NCBI GenBank assembly: GCA_020054205.1
Contig: JAGVLS010000048.1
Location: 26,470 to 90,469, forward strand
DNA: 64,000 nucleotides
Direction: 5' to 3'
From: Candidatus Obscuribacterales bacterium
Lineage (GTDB): Bacteria; Cyanobacteriota; Vampirovibrionia; Obscuribacterales; Obscuribacteraceae
Shown piece after piece: positions 19,782 to 29,555 of this stretch. Positions within the stretch are counted from its first letter, which is position 1; the number at the start of each line of letters is the position of its first letter. Under the pieces are notes generated by a model. It had not been told where the DNA came from. It did not search any database and saw only the letters and a list, made by a program, of their open reading frames with translations. A program made the translations under genes and the position numbers.

Positions 19782-19828
19782 TGATTTTTGGCAAAGCTCC
19801 TGTACTAGATAAGGATAAAGAAAACAGA

Positions 19829-20452
19829 CTAACGAGAATAAAATTCAACAATTAAAGCTTCTTTGACAGTCGGATCAAGATCTTCTCTTGCCGGTAAATT
19901 CTGTATAGAAACTTTCATTCCCTCAAGATCAGCTGATACCCATGGCGGGGCTCCAGCGCTTGGATTTGCTTCAATCATAGCTTTGAATAGATCTTTACTT
20001 TTTTCGCTAGGCGAAACGACTTGACCTGGCTTCAATATGACTGAAGGTGTTGAAACTTTTTTACCATCTACCAAAATATGTCCATGCAAAATATATTGTC
20101 TGGCTTGAGCCCGTGAAGGACACAGTCCAGAGCGATGAACAATATTGTCTAAACGTGTTTCCAAAAGCTGCAATATCCGAAGACCAGTTGGCACTGCCTT
20201 TTGTCTATTTGCCTCAGCATAATAGCTAGCAAATTGTTTTTCCAACACGCCATAAGAACGTCTTACTTTTTGTTTTTCTCTCAATTGAACAGCATATTCA
20301 GACTGCTTTTTGCGTTCTTGTCCATGCTGTCCTGTAGGATATCGACGTCTCTCGATAGCACATTTTGTTGTATAACAACGTGTGCCTTTCAAGAAAAGCT
20401 TGACGCCCTCATTGCGACATAGTTTGCAAACTGAATCAGTATACCTGGCCAA
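19829..20452 (-). CDS. rpsD: 30S ribosomal protein S4
   Basis: S4 is a primary 16S rRNA binder that starts 30S assembly and helps mRNA unwinding at the entry site. In some bacteria it represses its own alpha operon. The protein begins ARYTDSVCKLCRNEGVKLFL, with cysteines of the zinc-binding form (CKLC and a later C near residue 27). It has the S4 RNA-binding domain RLDNIVHRSG...ARQYILHGHILVDGKKVS. At 207 residues it is normal length. It is placed between rpsK and rpoA. Confidence 0.96.
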   Translation of the reverse strand: MARYTDSVCKLCRNEGVKLFLKGTRCYTTKCAIERRRYPTGQHGQERKKQSEYAVQLREKQKVRRSYGVLEKQFASYYAEANRQKAVPTGLRILQLLETRLDNIVHRSGLCPSRAQARQYILHGHILVDGKKVSTPSVILKPGQVVSPSEKSKDLFKAMIEANPSAGAPPWVSADLEGMKVSIQNLPAREDLDPTVKEALIVEFYSR

Positions 20453-20476
20453 GAATAATCTCCTTACAAAAACAAA

Positions 20477-20869
20477 TTACACACGACGCCTTTTTGGCGG
20501 GCGACAACCATTGTGTGGAATCGGGGTAACATCCTTAATGAGAGTAATTTCAAGCCCTGCTGATTGCAACGCTCTTATAGCTGTTTCACGACCTGCACCA
20601 GGTCCTTTTACAAATACTTCTGCTTTACGCATGCCTTGATCCATTGATCGGCGAGCAACAATTTCTGCTGCTTGTTGAGCAGCAAATGGTGTACCTTTTT
20701 TAGCACCTTTAAACCCCACCGTGCCAGCAGAAGCCCAAGCAATTATTTGCCCTTGAGCATCACTAGCTGCAACGATTGTATTATTGAAGGTCGACTGAAT
20801 ATGCACGACGCCTTCTAATACATAACGTCTTTCTTTTTTTCTTCCTTTAGCTTTTGGTGCTTTTGCCAT
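20477..20869 (-). CDS. rpsK: 30S ribosomal protein S11
   Basis: S11 lies on the 30S platform near the mRNA exit site and helps form the Shine-Dalgarno binding region. Family signatures include [38 protein letters not shown] and the C-terminal [18 protein letters not shown]. Its 130 residues are normal. The ribosome-binding site AAGGAAAA precedes the ATG, 23 nt after the rpsM stop. Confidence 0.97.
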   Translation of the reverse strand: MAKAPKAKGRKKERRYVLEGVVHIQSTFNNTIVAASDAQGQIIAWASAGTVGFKGAKKGTPFAAQQAAEIVARRSMDQGMRKAEVFVKGPGAGRETAIRALQSAGLEITLIKDVTPIPHNGCRPPKRRRV

Positions 20870-20892
20870 TATTGTTTTCCTTAGCTTCTCAA

Positions 20893-21279
20893 TTAACCTT
20901 TAGATGGTGCGATTTTCTTACCAGCAACAGTGACACGTTTACGTCCACGTCTGGTTCTAGCATTAGTTTTGGTTCTTTGTCCTCGTGTAGGCAACCCTTT
21001 ACGATGGCGTTGTCCACGATAACAATTAATTTCAATGAGACGTTTTACGTTGAGACCTTCAACACGTCGCAAATCACCTTCAACTTGCCAGTTTTTATCA
21101 ATCTCTTCTCTAATTTTATTAACTTCGTCTTCATTTAAGTCTTGCACGCGTTTATTCATAGCAATATTCAATTTCTGACAAATCTTTGTTGCTGCGGTAG
21201 GACCGATGCCATAAATATATCTTAAGGCAATTTCAGTTCTTTTATTTCTCGGCAGATCGACACCTGCAATACGAGCCAT
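20893..21279 (-). CDS. rpsM: 30S ribosomal protein S13
   Basis: S13 in the 30S head forms bridges to the large subunit and touches P-site tRNA through its basic tail. It begins [19 protein letters not shown] and has [20 protein letters not shown] near the C-terminus. The 128 residues are usual. A strong AAGGAG lies just upstream of the ATG. It follows rpmJ by 86 bp, one of the longer gaps in the cluster. Confidence 0.97.
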   Translation of the reverse strand: MARIAGVDLPRNKRTEIALRYIYGIGPTAATKICQKLNIAMNKRVQDLNEDEVNKIREEIDKNWQVEGDLRRVEGLNVKRLIEINCYRGQRHRKGLPTRGQRTKTNARTRRGRKRVTVAGKKIAPSKG

Positions 21280-21365
21280 TTACTTTCTCCTTCTTCGCAA
21301 AGTTAAGATTGCTTATCTTTAATAGATAATCCAAAACCAAATCTTGGCTTTAACTAATAAATTAG

Positions 21366-21479
21366 TTAGCCTTGTCTTTGTTTATGCTTTGGATTTTCAC
21401 AAATGACTGCTACCCGTCCTTTACGACGAATAACTTTGCATTTATCACAAATCTTCTTAACCGATGCTCTTACTTTCAT
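21366..21479 (-). CDS. rpmJ: 50S ribosomal protein L36
   Basis: This tiny protein reads [20 protein letters not shown] and ends [11 protein letters not shown], 37 residues in all. It has the zinc-binding set C11, C14, C27 and H32 of the zinc-containing (C+) form. L36 stabilises 23S rRNA in the large subunit. It lies between infA (101 bp away) and rpsM, its usual place. Confidence 0.95.
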   Translation of the reverse strand: MKVRASVKKICDKCKVIRRKGRVAVICENPKHKQRQG

Positions 21480-21580
21480 TTTGTTTGGATCCCAACTACT
21501 TTATACTTGCTTGTCATGAGACTTAAGCATTTATAAAGAATTTTGTCTTATATTGCCGCGGACAAAGTATATATTGTACA

Positions 21581-21802
21581 TCAATCTTTGATTCTATAGG
21601 TAATGCGTCCCCGAGTTAAGTCGTATGGAGTAAGCTCTACACGCACTCGATCGCCTGGAAGTATCTTAATAAAATTTTTGCGAATCTTGCCAGATATATG
21701 GGCCAAAACTTTATGGCCATTATCTAATTCAACCCTAAACATCGCATTGGGCAGCGATTCCCGAATAGTACCCTCAAATTCAATTACACCTTGTTTTGTC
21801 AT
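21581..21802 (-). CDS. infA: Translation initiation factor IF-1
   Basis: IF-1 binds the 30S A site and assists IF-2 and IF-3 at initiation. The 73-residue OB-fold protein has the family run [20 protein letters not shown] and [20 protein letters not shown]. Its ATG overlaps the stop of map by 4 nt (ATGA), so its translation is coupled to map. Confidence 0.97.
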   Translation of the reverse strand: MTKQGVIEFEGTIRESLPNAMFRVELDNGHKVLAHISGKIRKNFIKILPGDRVRVELTPYDLTRGRITYRIKD

Positions 21803-22584
21803 ATTTTCTCGCTAGGACGCTTAGTTAACACCTCAGGAAAACCCTTTTCCATTATCAAAAGTGAATGTTCAAAATGTGCTGACGGTCTGTAATCTTGCGT
21901 TACAACTGTCCATCCATCTGATTTTTGTCGGGTACTATCCCCCCCCAAGTTAAACATTGGTTCAATTGCTATTACCATACCAGGTTTAAGCTTGGTTCGA
22001 CTACCGCATCGATAATTGAAAATGAATGGTTCTTCATGCAAACCAGGACCAATACCATGCCCACCATAATTTCGTACTAATCCATAATTTGATGCTTTAG
22101 CAATATCTTCAATAGCCCCACCAATATCATCCAAATTTGCCCCTGCTTGAGCTGCTTTAATGCCAGCATAGAGGGAATTTTGAGTATCTGTTAATAATTT
22201 TTCTAAACGGGGGCTAATAGTACCAACGGCAACTGTAATAGCAGTATCACCTATGAAGTCTTCTTTCGTACCGTTATTTGAGCGCGAAAAAGTTGCCCCT
22301 ATATCAATACTAATGACATCACCATCTTTCAATATCTTGTTCTTAGAAGGTATACCGTGCACTATCTCTTCATTTACGGAGGCGCAAATCGTTGCTGGAA
22401 AATTACGATAGCCTTTAAATGTAGGAATACCACCAGCGTCCAAAATCATTTTTTCTGCTGCTTCGTCCAATTCATAGGTTGATATGCCAGGTACAACCAT
22501 GCGACTTAATTCTTCTAAAACTAAACCTGCTAATCGCCCAGCTTTTCGAAATAATTCTATGTCTTCATCAGCAGTTACAATCAT
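21799..22584 (-). CDS. map: Methionine aminopeptidase, type I
   Basis: This enzyme removes the N-terminal methionine from new proteins. The five metal ligands are visible: D in [10 protein letters not shown] in FIGDTAI, H in [14 protein letters not shown] in VIAIEPMF, and the last E in [16 protein letters not shown] supplies the conserved active-site histidine. Its 261 residues match the short bacterial type Ia form. GGAG lies ~10 nt before the ATG. It sits between adk and infA, as in Firmicutes; most cyanobacteria lack map at this position. Confidence 0.96.
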   Translation of the reverse strand: MIVTADEDIELFRKAGRLAGLVLEELSRMVVPGISTYELDEAAEKMILDAGGIPTFKGYRNFPATICASVNEEIVHGIPSKNKILKDGDVISIDIGATFSRSNNGTKEDFIGDTAITVAVGTISPRLEKLLTDTQNSLYAGIKAAQAGANLDDIGGAIEDIAKASNYGLVRNYGGHGIGPGLHEEPFIFNYRCGSRTKLKPGMVIAIEPMFNLGGDSTRQKSDGWTVVTQDYRPSAHFEHSLLIMEKGFPEVLTKRPSEKI

Positions 22585-22640
22585 GTTTATACCGCTCCGG
22601 GCAATTCAGCACCCGTTCCATTGTATATTCTATCTGAATC

Positions 22641-23309
22641 CTACACTTCACTACACTCACGTTCCTTTATGGTATTTATCAGATCTTGAAATATGGATTC
22701 AGGATTTCCTTCACCTTTTACTGTTTTGAGCAAATTACGTTCATTGTAATATTCTATTAAAGGCTTAGTTTCAGCATTATAAGTCTGAAGGCGACTAGCT
22801 ACCAAGTCTTCTCGATCGTCAGATCTCACCATCAAATCACTGCCACATGCATCACATTTGTTTTCTACCTTAGGAGGAGCAAACTTAATATGATAAGGAG
22901 TAGCACATGTTTTGTTTGAACAAATTCTGCGACCAGTAATACGCTCTGTAAGCAAACTATTGTCTACCGCCAAATCAATTACAATCGTCAAGCCAGTACC
23001 AATTTCACTCAATAAATCATCAAGGCTTTTTGCTTGTGCTAAATTGCGGGGAAATCCATCAAGGATAAATCCCTTTTTGCAATCAGGTGAGCTCAATTTA
23101 TCTTTGTACATGTCTATCAAAACATGATCAGGAACTAGAACACCTTTTTCCATATACGATTTAGCCAATTGTCCAGCTTGTGTATTTGCCTTTACAGCTT
23201 CTCTCAATAAGTCTCCCGAAGACAAATGGCTAATGCCTAATTTTGCAGCCAAACGTTTACATTGTGTACCTTTACCTGCTCCCGGGGCACCAAGAAATAA
23301 TATTTGCAT
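22641..23309 (-). CDS. adk: Adenylate kinase, zinc-lid form
   Basis: Adenylate kinase interconverts AMP + ATP and 2 ADP. The P-loop is GAPGAGKGTQ at the N-terminus; LDGFPRNLAQA and TGRRICSNKTCATPYH are family motifs. The LID carries four cysteines (CSNKTC...CDAC), so it binds zinc as in many Gram-positive-type enzymes. I chose the ATG at MQILFLGAPG, the usual N-terminus. Another ATG 51 nt upstream would add 17 residues and lies 2 nt after secY; it cannot be excluded because GGAAAAG precedes it. Confidence 0.93.
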   Translation of the reverse strand: MQILFLGAPGAGKGTQCKRLAAKLGISHLSSGDLLREAVKANTQAGQLAKSYMEKGVLVPDHVLIDMYKDKLSSPDCKKGFILDGFPRNLAQAKSLDDLLSEIGTGLTIVIDLAVDNSLLTERITGRRICSNKTCATPYHIKFAPPKVENKCDACGSDLMVRSDDREDLVASRLQTYNAETKPLIEYYNERNLLKTVKGEGNPESIFQDLINTIKERECSEV

Positions 23310-23362
23310 ACTGGTTTTAACCTCTTTCACATAAGAAGTAGAGCTAGATACGATTTGCATTG

Positions 23363-24823
23363 CTACTTTTCCTTTTTTCCACCCATTGCTCTAAAAATTC
23401 CACGCGATTGATAACGAGCTGATAATGCATGAGTCATAATTTGTCTTTGCGTATCGATAGCTACACCTACCAAAATAATCAAAGAAGTGCTGCCTAATCC
23501 TTGCAAGGTAACTACACCGGTTAATTGTTCGGCATGTATCGGCAATATAGCTACAATGGCAATTAAAGTACCGCCAATAAAAACAAGCTTATTTAAAGTG
23601 CTTTCTAAAAATTCAGCAGTTGGCCGTCCTGGTTTTACACCTTGAATAGATCGACCACTCCGCCTTAAATTCTCTGCCATGTCTCTAGGCTCATATTGCA
23701 TGGATGTATAAAAAGAAGCAAAGAAAAGAATAAGCAAGAAATATAAAAGCGAATGCTCCCAGTGTTGATATGAAACAGTATATGCAAACTCCTGCACAAT
23801 AAAGCCCCAAACATTTTGCACCCAGGGTAATTGGCTAAATTGAGCAAATTGAGGACCAATTACCGGCATACCAGTAATTAATTGCTGTAAGCCTTTCGTT
23901 GGATCGCCAGTTTGACGACTGACAAATTGCATGATTGTGGCAGGGAACATCAATAAAGATGAAGCAAAAATGATTGCCATTACACCAGATGGATTTACCG
24001 GTAAATAAAGATAATCATCAGGCACAGCCATTGTTTGACGACCAACATTACGCTTGGCACCTAATACCATAATTTTTCTCAATCCAAGCTGTAGCCTGAC
24101 AATGAGCGCTACTAAAAGAAGAAAAACTGTACAAAGCACAACCACACCAACCATTGATGTTTGTCCAGACTGAACAGCCTCATAAGTTTGTTTGAACATT
24201 ACCGGTAAGCGTGCGGCAATACCAACAAAGATGAGAAGCGATGCACCATTGCCTATACCACGTTCGGTAATTAATTCACCCATCCACATAACAAACAAAG
24301 CAGAGGCAGTCAATATAATTACTGCTGAAAACATAAATAACGGACCTGGCATTAATACTGCATCAGGATTTTTAATTGACATCAATAATTTCACCAAACC
24401 AAAAGATTGGATAGCTGCAAAAACAATCGTCAATACTCGTGTAATTTGTTGCAGCTTCTTTCTGCCTTGTTCACCAAAATCTTTTTGCAGTGCTTTTAGT
24501 TTTGGGAACACTGCAGTCATCAATTGAATAATAATTGATGTTGTAATGTACGGACCAATACCCATTGAAAAAATAGATAATTTATTTAAAGCACCACCAG
24601 TAAACAAATCAAACATACCCAATAAATTCTGAGTGAGTTCTGGATGACTGAGCATGGCAGACGGATCTACACCCGGCATTGGTATGTGTACACCAATACG
24701 ATAAATAGCAAGCATAGCTAATGTAAATAATATTCTTTCTTTAAGTCCGGCAGCAGCAAAAAGTTTTAAAAATTGTTCTGGCCCACCAGCTGGATTTGAT
24801 CGCTTACTAACAGATTGAGCCAT
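23363..24823 (-). CDS. secY: Protein translocase subunit SecY
   Basis: SecY is the channel of the general secretion system in the inner membrane. The sequence has the family opening IYRIGVHIPMPGVDP, the early segment FDLFTGGALNKLSIFSMGIG, and PYITTSIIIQLMTAVFPKL. About ten membrane helices follow. GMPVIGPQFAQFSQLPW is an enlarged external loop near residues 315-335. The 486 residues are longer than the common ~430, mainly through this loop and the N-terminus. It lies between rplO and adk, the standard spc-operon position. Confidence 0.96.
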   Translation of the reverse strand: MAQSVSKRSNPAGGPEQFLKLFAAAGLKERILFTLAMLAIYRIGVHIPMPGVDPSAMLSHPELTQNLLGMFDLFTGGALNKLSIFSMGIGPYITTSIIIQLMTAVFPKLKALQKDFGEQGRKKLQQITRVLTIVFAAIQSFGLVKLLMSIKNPDAVLMPGPLFMFSAVIILTASALFVMWMGELITERGIGNGASLLIFVGIAARLPVMFKQTYEAVQSGQTSMVGVVVLCTVFLLLVALIVRLQLGLRKIMVLGAKRNVGRQTMAVPDDYLYLPVNPSGVMAIIFASSLLMFPATIMQFVSRQTGDPTKGLQQLITGMPVIGPQFAQFSQLPWVQNVWGFIVQEFAYTVSYQHWEHSLLYFLLILFFASFYTSMQYEPRDMAENLRRSGRSIQGVKPGRPTAEFLESTLNKLVFIGGTLIAIVAILPIHAEQLTGVVTLQGLGSTSLIILVGVAIDTQRQIMTHALSARYQSRGIFRAMGGKKEK

Positions 24824-24889
24824 AAACTAACTTTAGCCTTACCCCTTTATTTACTAACAAAATATAGAGCCAACATCTTATGTTTCATT

Positions 24890-25336
24890 CTATTGAATGA
24901 TTTCAACAGTTCCGCCCTTAGCTTCAATTTTAGCTTTAGCACCGAGAGATACATGGTGAGCTTTTACATTTAAAGCAACTTTCAATTCGCCATTACCAAG
25001 AATGCGCAAACTATTGGTTTTTTTACGCAAAATATTGTGAGCAACTAAAGTTTCTGGATTGACTTCGCTATTGGCTGGCAAATTATTCAGCAAGCCAATA
25101 TTTACTTCTATCCACTCACGTTTTATTACTTGATTGAAATTATGGAGTTTAGGCAATCTTCTAAATAATGGGGTTTGACCACCTTCAAAACCAAAACGTT
25201 TTGCTTCACCAGAGCGTTGTCCTTGTCCATTATGTCCACGCGTTGATGTCTTGCCATGACCAGAGGCCCGACCACGTCCTACACGTTTAGATTTACGTCT
25301 AGCTCCTTCAGATGATTTCAAATCAGTTAATTTCAT
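24890..25336 (-). CDS. rplO: 50S ribosomal protein L15
   Basis: L15 is a large-subunit assembly protein. The N-terminal extension SKRVGRGRASGHGKTSTRGH and GFEGGQTPLFRRLPK are its signature. The globular C-terminus ends KAKIEAKGGTVEIIQ. Its 148 residues are normal. GGGGAAA precedes the ATG, and the gene is followed by secY after 66 bp. Confidence 0.96.
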   Translation of the reverse strand: MKLTDLKSSEGARRKSKRVGRGRASGHGKTSTRGHNGQGQRSGEAKRFGFEGGQTPLFRRLPKLHNFNQVIKREWIEVNIGLLNNLPANSEVNPETLVAHNILRKKTNSLRILGNGELKVALNVKAHHVSLGAKAKIEAKGGTVEIIQ

Positions 25337-25414
25337 TATTTCCCCTTTTGCCTTGCGCCTTGTTTACTAACAAATTAATAACAAAACTCGGCATAATTTA
25401 TACTATGTATATTG

Positions 25415-25636
25415 TTATTTAACAGCTTCAACTTTTACTAGATGTTCAACTTTTCTGAGCATACCAGCAATAGAGGCTGTATTTGTGTGAACAGCAGAAC
25501 TGCCATATTTTTTGAGCCCTAAAGCTTTAACAACTCTGCGTTGCGTATCTTTTTTGCCAACCAAACCAGATGAAAGTGTTACTTTCACTTTCTCTAAATT
25601 ATTAGATTCTTTTGCTGATGCCTTACCCCGTACCAT
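25415..25636 (-). CDS. rpmD: 50S ribosomal protein L30
   Basis: L30 is a small large-subunit protein absent from some lineages, including most cyanobacteria. The family core is VKVTLSSGLVGKKDTQRRVV, ending AGMLRKVEHLVKVEAVK. I chose the ATG at MVRGKASAKES because AAGGAGGTT lies 4-10 nt upstream. The open frame continues 33 codons further, but that would run into rpsE. The 73 residues are slightly longer than the usual ~60 through a short N-terminal tail. Confidence 0.93.
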   Translation of the reverse strand: MVRGKASAKESNNLEKVKVTLSSGLVGKKDTQRRVVKALGLKKYGSSAVHTNTASIAGMLRKVEHLVKVEAVK

Positions 25637-25646
25637 AATAACCTCC

Positions 25647-26258
25647 TTAAGATAGCATCTGCTTAACTTTAATACCGCGCAGACGGGCAGCTTCTTCATA
25701 AGTACGTAGACTCTTAATACCATTAATGGTGCCACGCGCTACATTCAATGGCGCTCTGGAACCTAATGATTTAGCCAATACATCACCAACTCCTGCTAAT
25801 TCAAGAATTGCTCTTGTTGCCCCACCAGCAATAATGCCTGTACCTTTAATAGCTGGTTTAAGAAGTACTCTACTTGAACCTTGTTTACCAACAATTTGAT
25901 GAGGAATAGTAGCGCCTACCATAGGCACAGTAATCAAGCTTTTCTTAGCATCGACAACGCCTTTTTGAATAGCACCAATTACCTCAGCAGCTTTACCCAC
26001 TCCAATGCCTACTTGTCCTTTACCATTGCCTACAACCACTACCGCTCTAAAGCTTAGCTTCTTACCGCCCTTCACTACTTTAGTGACACGACGCACTTGA
26101 ATAACTTTCTCATCCCATTCAGATTGCTCACGAGCACGTTGCTCATCGGCAGCACGTTTATTAGAATCGCGATGAGAAGTACGGCGACCTTTGCGCGCGC
26201 CTTCAGCAGCTTCCTCTCCGGGAGTTTTTTCTTCTTTATGTTCTTTTTCTCTGTCCAT
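25647..26258 (-). CDS. rpsE: 30S ribosomal protein S5
   Basis: S5 is near the mRNA entry channel and affects decoding accuracy. The core has [35 protein letters not shown] and [20 protein letters not shown]. About 50 extra charged residues ([20 protein letters not shown] onward) precede the core, so the 203 residues exceed the usual ~165. The ribosome-binding site is weak (GGGAAAAG about 16 nt upstream), so the true start may lie inside the tail. It sits between rplR and rpmD. Confidence 0.95.
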   Translation of the reverse strand: MDREKEHKEEKTPGEEAAEGARKGRRTSHRDSNKRAADEQRAREQSEWDEKVIQVRRVTKVVKGGKKLSFRAVVVVGNGKGQVGIGVGKAAEVIGAIQKGVVDAKKSLITVPMVGATIPHQIVGKQGSSRVLLKPAIKGTGIIAGGATRAILELAGVGDVLAKSLGSRAPLNVARGTINGIKSLRTYEEAARLRGIKVKQMLS

Positions 26259-26296
26259 GGTTTTTTGGTCTTTTCCCTTTTTAATTAGTGCTGTCG

Positions 26297-26659
26297 TTAA
26301 AACTGTAAACCTGATTCACGAGCGGCTTCGGCTACTGCAGCAATTCTTCCGTGGAAAATATAACCACCACGATCAAATACTACAGTTTCAATACCTTTTG
26401 CTTTAGCTTTCTTAGCTATCAAAGAACCTACTTTTGTTGCTGCATCGCGATTCCATGTTTTATCTGATTTAAACTCTTTGTCAAGCGTGCTGGCAGCAGC
26501 AAGCGTATGCGAAGTCACATCATCTACAATTTGAGCATAAATATGTTTGTTTGATCTGTAAACACACAAACGTGGGCGCTCAGTCGTACCGACAACACGG
26601 CGCCTAATTCTCCTGTGTCTTACAATTCTATTTTCATTTCTATCTTGCTTCTTAATCAT
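26297..26659 (-). CDS. rplR: 50S ribosomal protein L18
   Basis: L18 binds 5S rRNA together with L5 and L25. The 120 residues contain [33 protein letters not shown] and the ending [20 protein letters not shown], all standard. It lies 34 bp after rplF and 38 bp before rpsE in the spc part of the cluster. Confidence 0.96.
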   Translation of the reverse strand: MIKKQDRNENRIVRHRRIRRRVVGTTERPRLCVYRSNKHIYAQIVDDVTSHTLAAASTLDKEFKSDKTWNRDAATKVGSLIAKKAKAKGIETVVFDRGGYIFHGRIAAVAEAARESGLQF

Positions 26660-26693
26660 AGTCCTTTATTCCGTATATGAATGACGTAAGCCC

Positions 26694-27242
26694 TTATTTC
26701 TTCTTAGCAGCAGCTTTACCAGCTTTACGACGAACATGTTCGCCCTGATATCTAACACCTTTGCCTTTATAAACTTCTGGTGGTCTCTTTGCTCTAACAT
26801 ATGCCAAAAAATCACCTAACAATTGTTTGTCAAAAGCAGTAAAAGTAAGGGTAGTTGCTTTTTTATCAACAGCAGCAGTAATTCCTTCTGGCAAAGGAAT
26901 TTCCACAGGATGTGAATAACCAAGCTGCATCACTAACTTTTTACCTTCAACAGCAGCACGATAACCAACACCGATAATTTCTAAATTACGTGTATATCCT
27001 TCTGTCACTCCTTTAACCATGTTAGCTACAAGAGTGCGGCTCAAACCATGCAAGCTTCTAACCATTCTGTCGTCTGATTTTCTTTCAACCAACAAGTTAC
27101 CTTCATGCTCTTTAACAGCAATCTCGGAGCGCAAAACTTGCTTGAGTTCACCTTTAGGTCCTTTGACTTTCACTTCGCTATCGTTAATAGTGACAGTCAC
27201 ACCTTTGGGAATTGTAATCGGTGATTTGCCGATACGAGACAT
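26694..27242 (-). CDS. rplF: 50S ribosomal protein L6
   Basis: L6 sits at the factor-binding stalk base. It starts MSRIGKSPITIPKGVTVTI and has VKGPKGELKQVL and the C-terminal RPPEVYKGKGVRYQGEHVRR with KAGKAAAKKK. Two similar alpha/beta domains make up its 182 residues. It follows rpsH by 48 bp, a normal position. Confidence 0.97.
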   Translation of the reverse strand: MSRIGKSPITIPKGVTVTINDSEVKVKGPKGELKQVLRSEIAVKEHEGNLLVERKSDDRMVRSLHGLSRTLVANMVKGVTEGYTRNLEIIGVGYRAAVEGKKLVMQLGYSHPVEIPLPEGITAAVDKKATTLTFTAFDKQLLGDFLAYVRAKRPPEVYKGKGVRYQGEHVRRKAGKAAAKKK

Positions 27243-27290
27243 TGTTTTTTCCTCTTAACTGATTAATTTACCGTTTAATTACCGCCACCA

Positions 27291-27692
27291 CTACCAAATG
27301 AAAGCTACAACTTCACCACCAACATTTTTTTTGCGAGCTTGTCTATCTGTCATTAATCCACTACTTGTGCTCACAATCGCTACCCCTAAGCCACCGTATA
27401 CACGTGGTACTTTCTTAGCGGATCGATAGACTCTTAATCCAGGGCGAGATACACGTTTTAGTCCTTGAATGACTTTCTCTCCCTTTGGTCCATACTTAAG
27501 TACAATACGCATTTTTTGTTCAGGCGTACCAAGTCCTTTGGTTTCGAAGGAAGAAATAAAGCCTTCGTTACGCAAAACTTCAGCCAATGCAAGCTTCATT
27601 TTGGAAGCAGGCATTTCTATAGCTGGCGATTCCATGCGCACAGCATTTCTTATGGTTGAAAACATATCAGATATTGGATCTGTAACTGGCAT
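27291..27692 (-). CDS. rpsH: 30S ribosomal protein S8
   Basis: S8 binds the central domain of 16S rRNA and in some bacteria represses the spc operon. It begins DPISDMFSTIRNAVRMESPA and ends GLMTDRQARKKNVGGEVVAFIW, the conserved C-terminal strand. The 133 residues are usual. It is preceded by the S14 gene at a 10-bp distance. Confidence 0.97.
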   Translation of the reverse strand: MPVTDPISDMFSTIRNAVRMESPAIEMPASKMKLALAEVLRNEGFISSFETKGLGTPEQKMRIVLKYGPKGEKVIQGLKRVSRPGLRVYRSAKKVPRVYGGLGVAIVSTSSGLMTDRQARKKNVGGEVVAFIW

Positions 27693-27702
27693 TTAAACTC
27701 TC

Positions 27703-27909
27703 CTACCAACTTGATTTAGTCAAACCAGGGATGACACCGGTATGGGCCATTTTTCTTAAACAACAACGACATAGGCCAAAGTCGCGATAATAGCCGCGCG
27801 GTCTGCCGCAAATTCGGCAGCGATTATGCAACCGTACAGCCGGATATTTACCTTTGGCAACAGCTATCCTGCGTTTATTTTCTTTATCAACTATCGACGT
27901 TTTGGCCAC
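27703..27909 (-). CDS. rpsN: 30S ribosomal protein S14, zinc-binding form
   Basis: S14 is in the 30S head. This is the short zinc-binding type: 68 residues with [20 protein letters not shown], giving the C-x2-C-x12-C-x2-C zinc site, and [18 protein letters not shown] at the end. The first ~8 residues (MAKTSIVD) extend slightly beyond the usual 61-residue form. The longer zinc-free S14 of most cyanobacteria and proteobacteria is not what is seen here. Confidence 0.95.
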   Translation of the reverse strand: MAKTSIVDKENKRRIAVAKGKYPAVRLHNRCRICGRPRGYYRDFGLCRCCLRKMAHTGVIPGLTKSSW

Positions 27910-27919
27910 GTATCTCTCC

Positions 27920-28462
27920 TCATATTACCTTTTTGAATGGCATCCCCAGAGCTTCCAATAAGGCTTTGCCTTCTTGATCAGAACTTGCTGTTGTGACAAT
28001 GGAAATATCCATTCCTCTGACACTATCAACATGCTCATAATTTATCTCTGGAAATATAAGTTGTTCTTTAATACCGACTGAAAAATTGCCTCTGCCATCA
28101 AAAGACTTATTTGATAAGCCTCTAAAATCTCTAATTCTAGGCAGCGCAATATAAATAAGTTTGGATAGAAAATCGTACATACGATTACCGCGCAAAGTAA
28201 CAGAAGTACCAATTGGTTGCCCTTGGCGTAATTTAAAAGTAGCAATTGATTTGCGTGCTTTATTCAATACCGGCTTTTGCCCGGCAATAGCAGTCAAATC
28301 TTTTACACCAGCATCAATTGCTTTGCTATTACTTGCAGCTTCACCAAGTCCCATATTAATCACCACTTTTTCTAAACGTGGTACTTGCATATGATTGGTA
28401 TAGCCAAATTCTTTGCTCAATTTGGGTATAACTTCTTTCGTGTATTTTTCTTTTAGTTTCAT
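27920..28462 (-). CDS. rplE: 50S ribosomal protein L5
   Basis: L5 binds 5S rRNA and contacts P-site tRNA and the 30S head. The 180 residues include [36 protein letters not shown], and [20 protein letters not shown]. The end, [14 protein letters not shown], is conserved. It lies between rplX (29 bp) and the S14 gene (10 bp). Confidence 0.97.
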   Translation of the reverse strand: MKLKEKYTKEVIPKLSKEFGYTNHMQVPRLEKVVINMGLGEAASNSKAIDAGVKDLTAIAGQKPVLNKARKSIATFKLRQGQPIGTSVTLRGNRMYDFLSKLIYIALPRIRDFRGLSNKSFDGRGNFSVGIKEQLIFPEINYEHVDSVRGMDISIVTTASSDQEGKALLEALGMPFKKVI

Positions 28463-28491
28463 AACTATCTCAATACCTTATTTGCTCAAAC

Positions 28492-28905
28492 TTAAAGACT
28501 CAAAGATTTACGTTTACTTGCTCTCACCGGTTTTTTGCTTTCCGAATCAAAAAGCATTACACGGCTAGCAAATATTGGAGCCTCTTTTCTAGTGAGACCA
28601 CCTTGATCTGTTGCACTTCGCTGTTTACGAGCTCTGGTTACAACGTTAATACCTTCAACAATAATTTTGCCTGCTTTAGGAAAAACTTTGAGCACTTTGC
28701 CTGTTTGTCCTCGTCCTGCTTTTTTTGAGCCGGACATAAGCATAACTAAATCACCACGCTTAACATGGATTTTAGGAACAAGATTACTAACACCATCTTT
28801 AACTAGTGCTTTTGATACAAGAACCACACCACCCGGCTTTAACTGAGCAGCATGAGGTGCTTTAGCATATCTTACTTGTTTTCTTTTTTGGCGAACACAA
28901 GCCAT
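28492..28905 (-). CDS. rplX: 50S ribosomal protein L24 with N-terminal extension
   Basis: L24 is an early-assembly protein near the polypeptide exit. The KOW core KIHVKRGDLVMLMSGSKKAG begins only at about residue 44; the end KAGKIIVEGINVVTRARKQR is typical. The usual protein is ~100-110 residues, but this one has 137 because of a basic N-terminal extension. The start is supported by GGAGG about 10 nt upstream and by the 2-bp gap to rplN, so the extension appears real. Confidence 0.93.
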   Translation of the reverse strand: MACVRQKRKQVRYAKAPHAAQLKPGGVVLVSKALVKDGVSNLVPKIHVKRGDLVMLMSGSKKAGRGQTGKVLKVFPKAGKIIVEGINVVTRARKQRSATDQGGLTRKEAPIFASRVMLFDSESKKPVRASKRKSLSL

Positions 28906-28907
28906 TG

Positions 28908-29276
28908 TTATAAAACCTCCGGTGCAAGCGACATAATTTTTGTAAAATTCTTGTCTCTTAATTCACGAGCAACTGGACCAAAAACACGAGTGCCTTTCGG
29001 ATTACCATCTGCTTGCAAAATTACAGCAGCATTATCGTCAAATCTTATAGTTGTACCGTCAGAACGCTTTACATGATTGCGCACTCTTACTACAACTGCT
29101 TTCACTACTTCTGATTTTTTAACCGGCATATTTGGCAAAGCATCTTTTACAACTGCCACTATTTGATCACCAACCGAAGCATACTTACGATTGCCACCAC
29201 CCATAACTCTTATACACATGAGTTCACGGGCGCCAGTGTTATCAGCTACATTTAGCCTAGTTTGTGGCTGAATCAT
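28908..29276 (-). CDS. rplN: 50S ribosomal protein L14
   Basis: L14 forms an intersubunit bridge with 16S rRNA and is a binding site for ribosome silencing factor. It starts [20 protein letters not shown] and has RRSDG-like [18 protein letters not shown] and [20 protein letters not shown]. Its 122 residues are exact for the family. It overlaps the rpsQ stop by 4 nt. Confidence 0.97.
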   Translation of the reverse strand: MIQPQTRLNVADNTGARELMCIRVMGGGNRKYASVGDQIVAVVKDALPNMPVKKSEVVKAVVVRVRNHVKRSDGTTIRFDDNAAVILQADGNPKGTRVFGPVARELRDKNFTKIMSLAPEVL

Positions 29277-29551
29277 ATTCCCCCCTCTTCAATAGCAACC
29301 GAAGTGTCTCTTTTGCTGCCGACAATTTCCAATACTTGAAAATGCTTCATCTTAGAAATAGGAGGACACTCTTGAATGCGAACAACATCACCTATCTGAC
29401 ACTTATTGGCAGCATCGTGCGCTTGAAACTTTTTAGTCCTAACAATTTGTTTTTCATACTTTGGATGAGGAAAATAATTTTCCACGGCAACTACTACCGT
29501 GTTTTGCATCTTATTTGATACTACTTTTCCTACTAGTTCTTTTTTAGGCAT
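29273..29551 (-). CDS. rpsQ: 30S ribosomal protein S17
   Basis: S17 is an OB-fold protein that binds the 5' domain of 16S rRNA. It has [38 protein letters not shown] and [20 protein letters not shown]. The 92 residues include a short C-terminal tail. It follows rpmC by 4 bp and overlaps rplN. Confidence 0.96.
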   Translation of the reverse strand: MPKKELVGKVVSNKMQNTVVVAVENYFPHPKYEKQIVRTKKFQAHDAANKCQIGDVVRIQECPPISKMKHFQVLEIVGSKRDTSVAIEEGGI

Positions 29552-29555
29552 TTCC

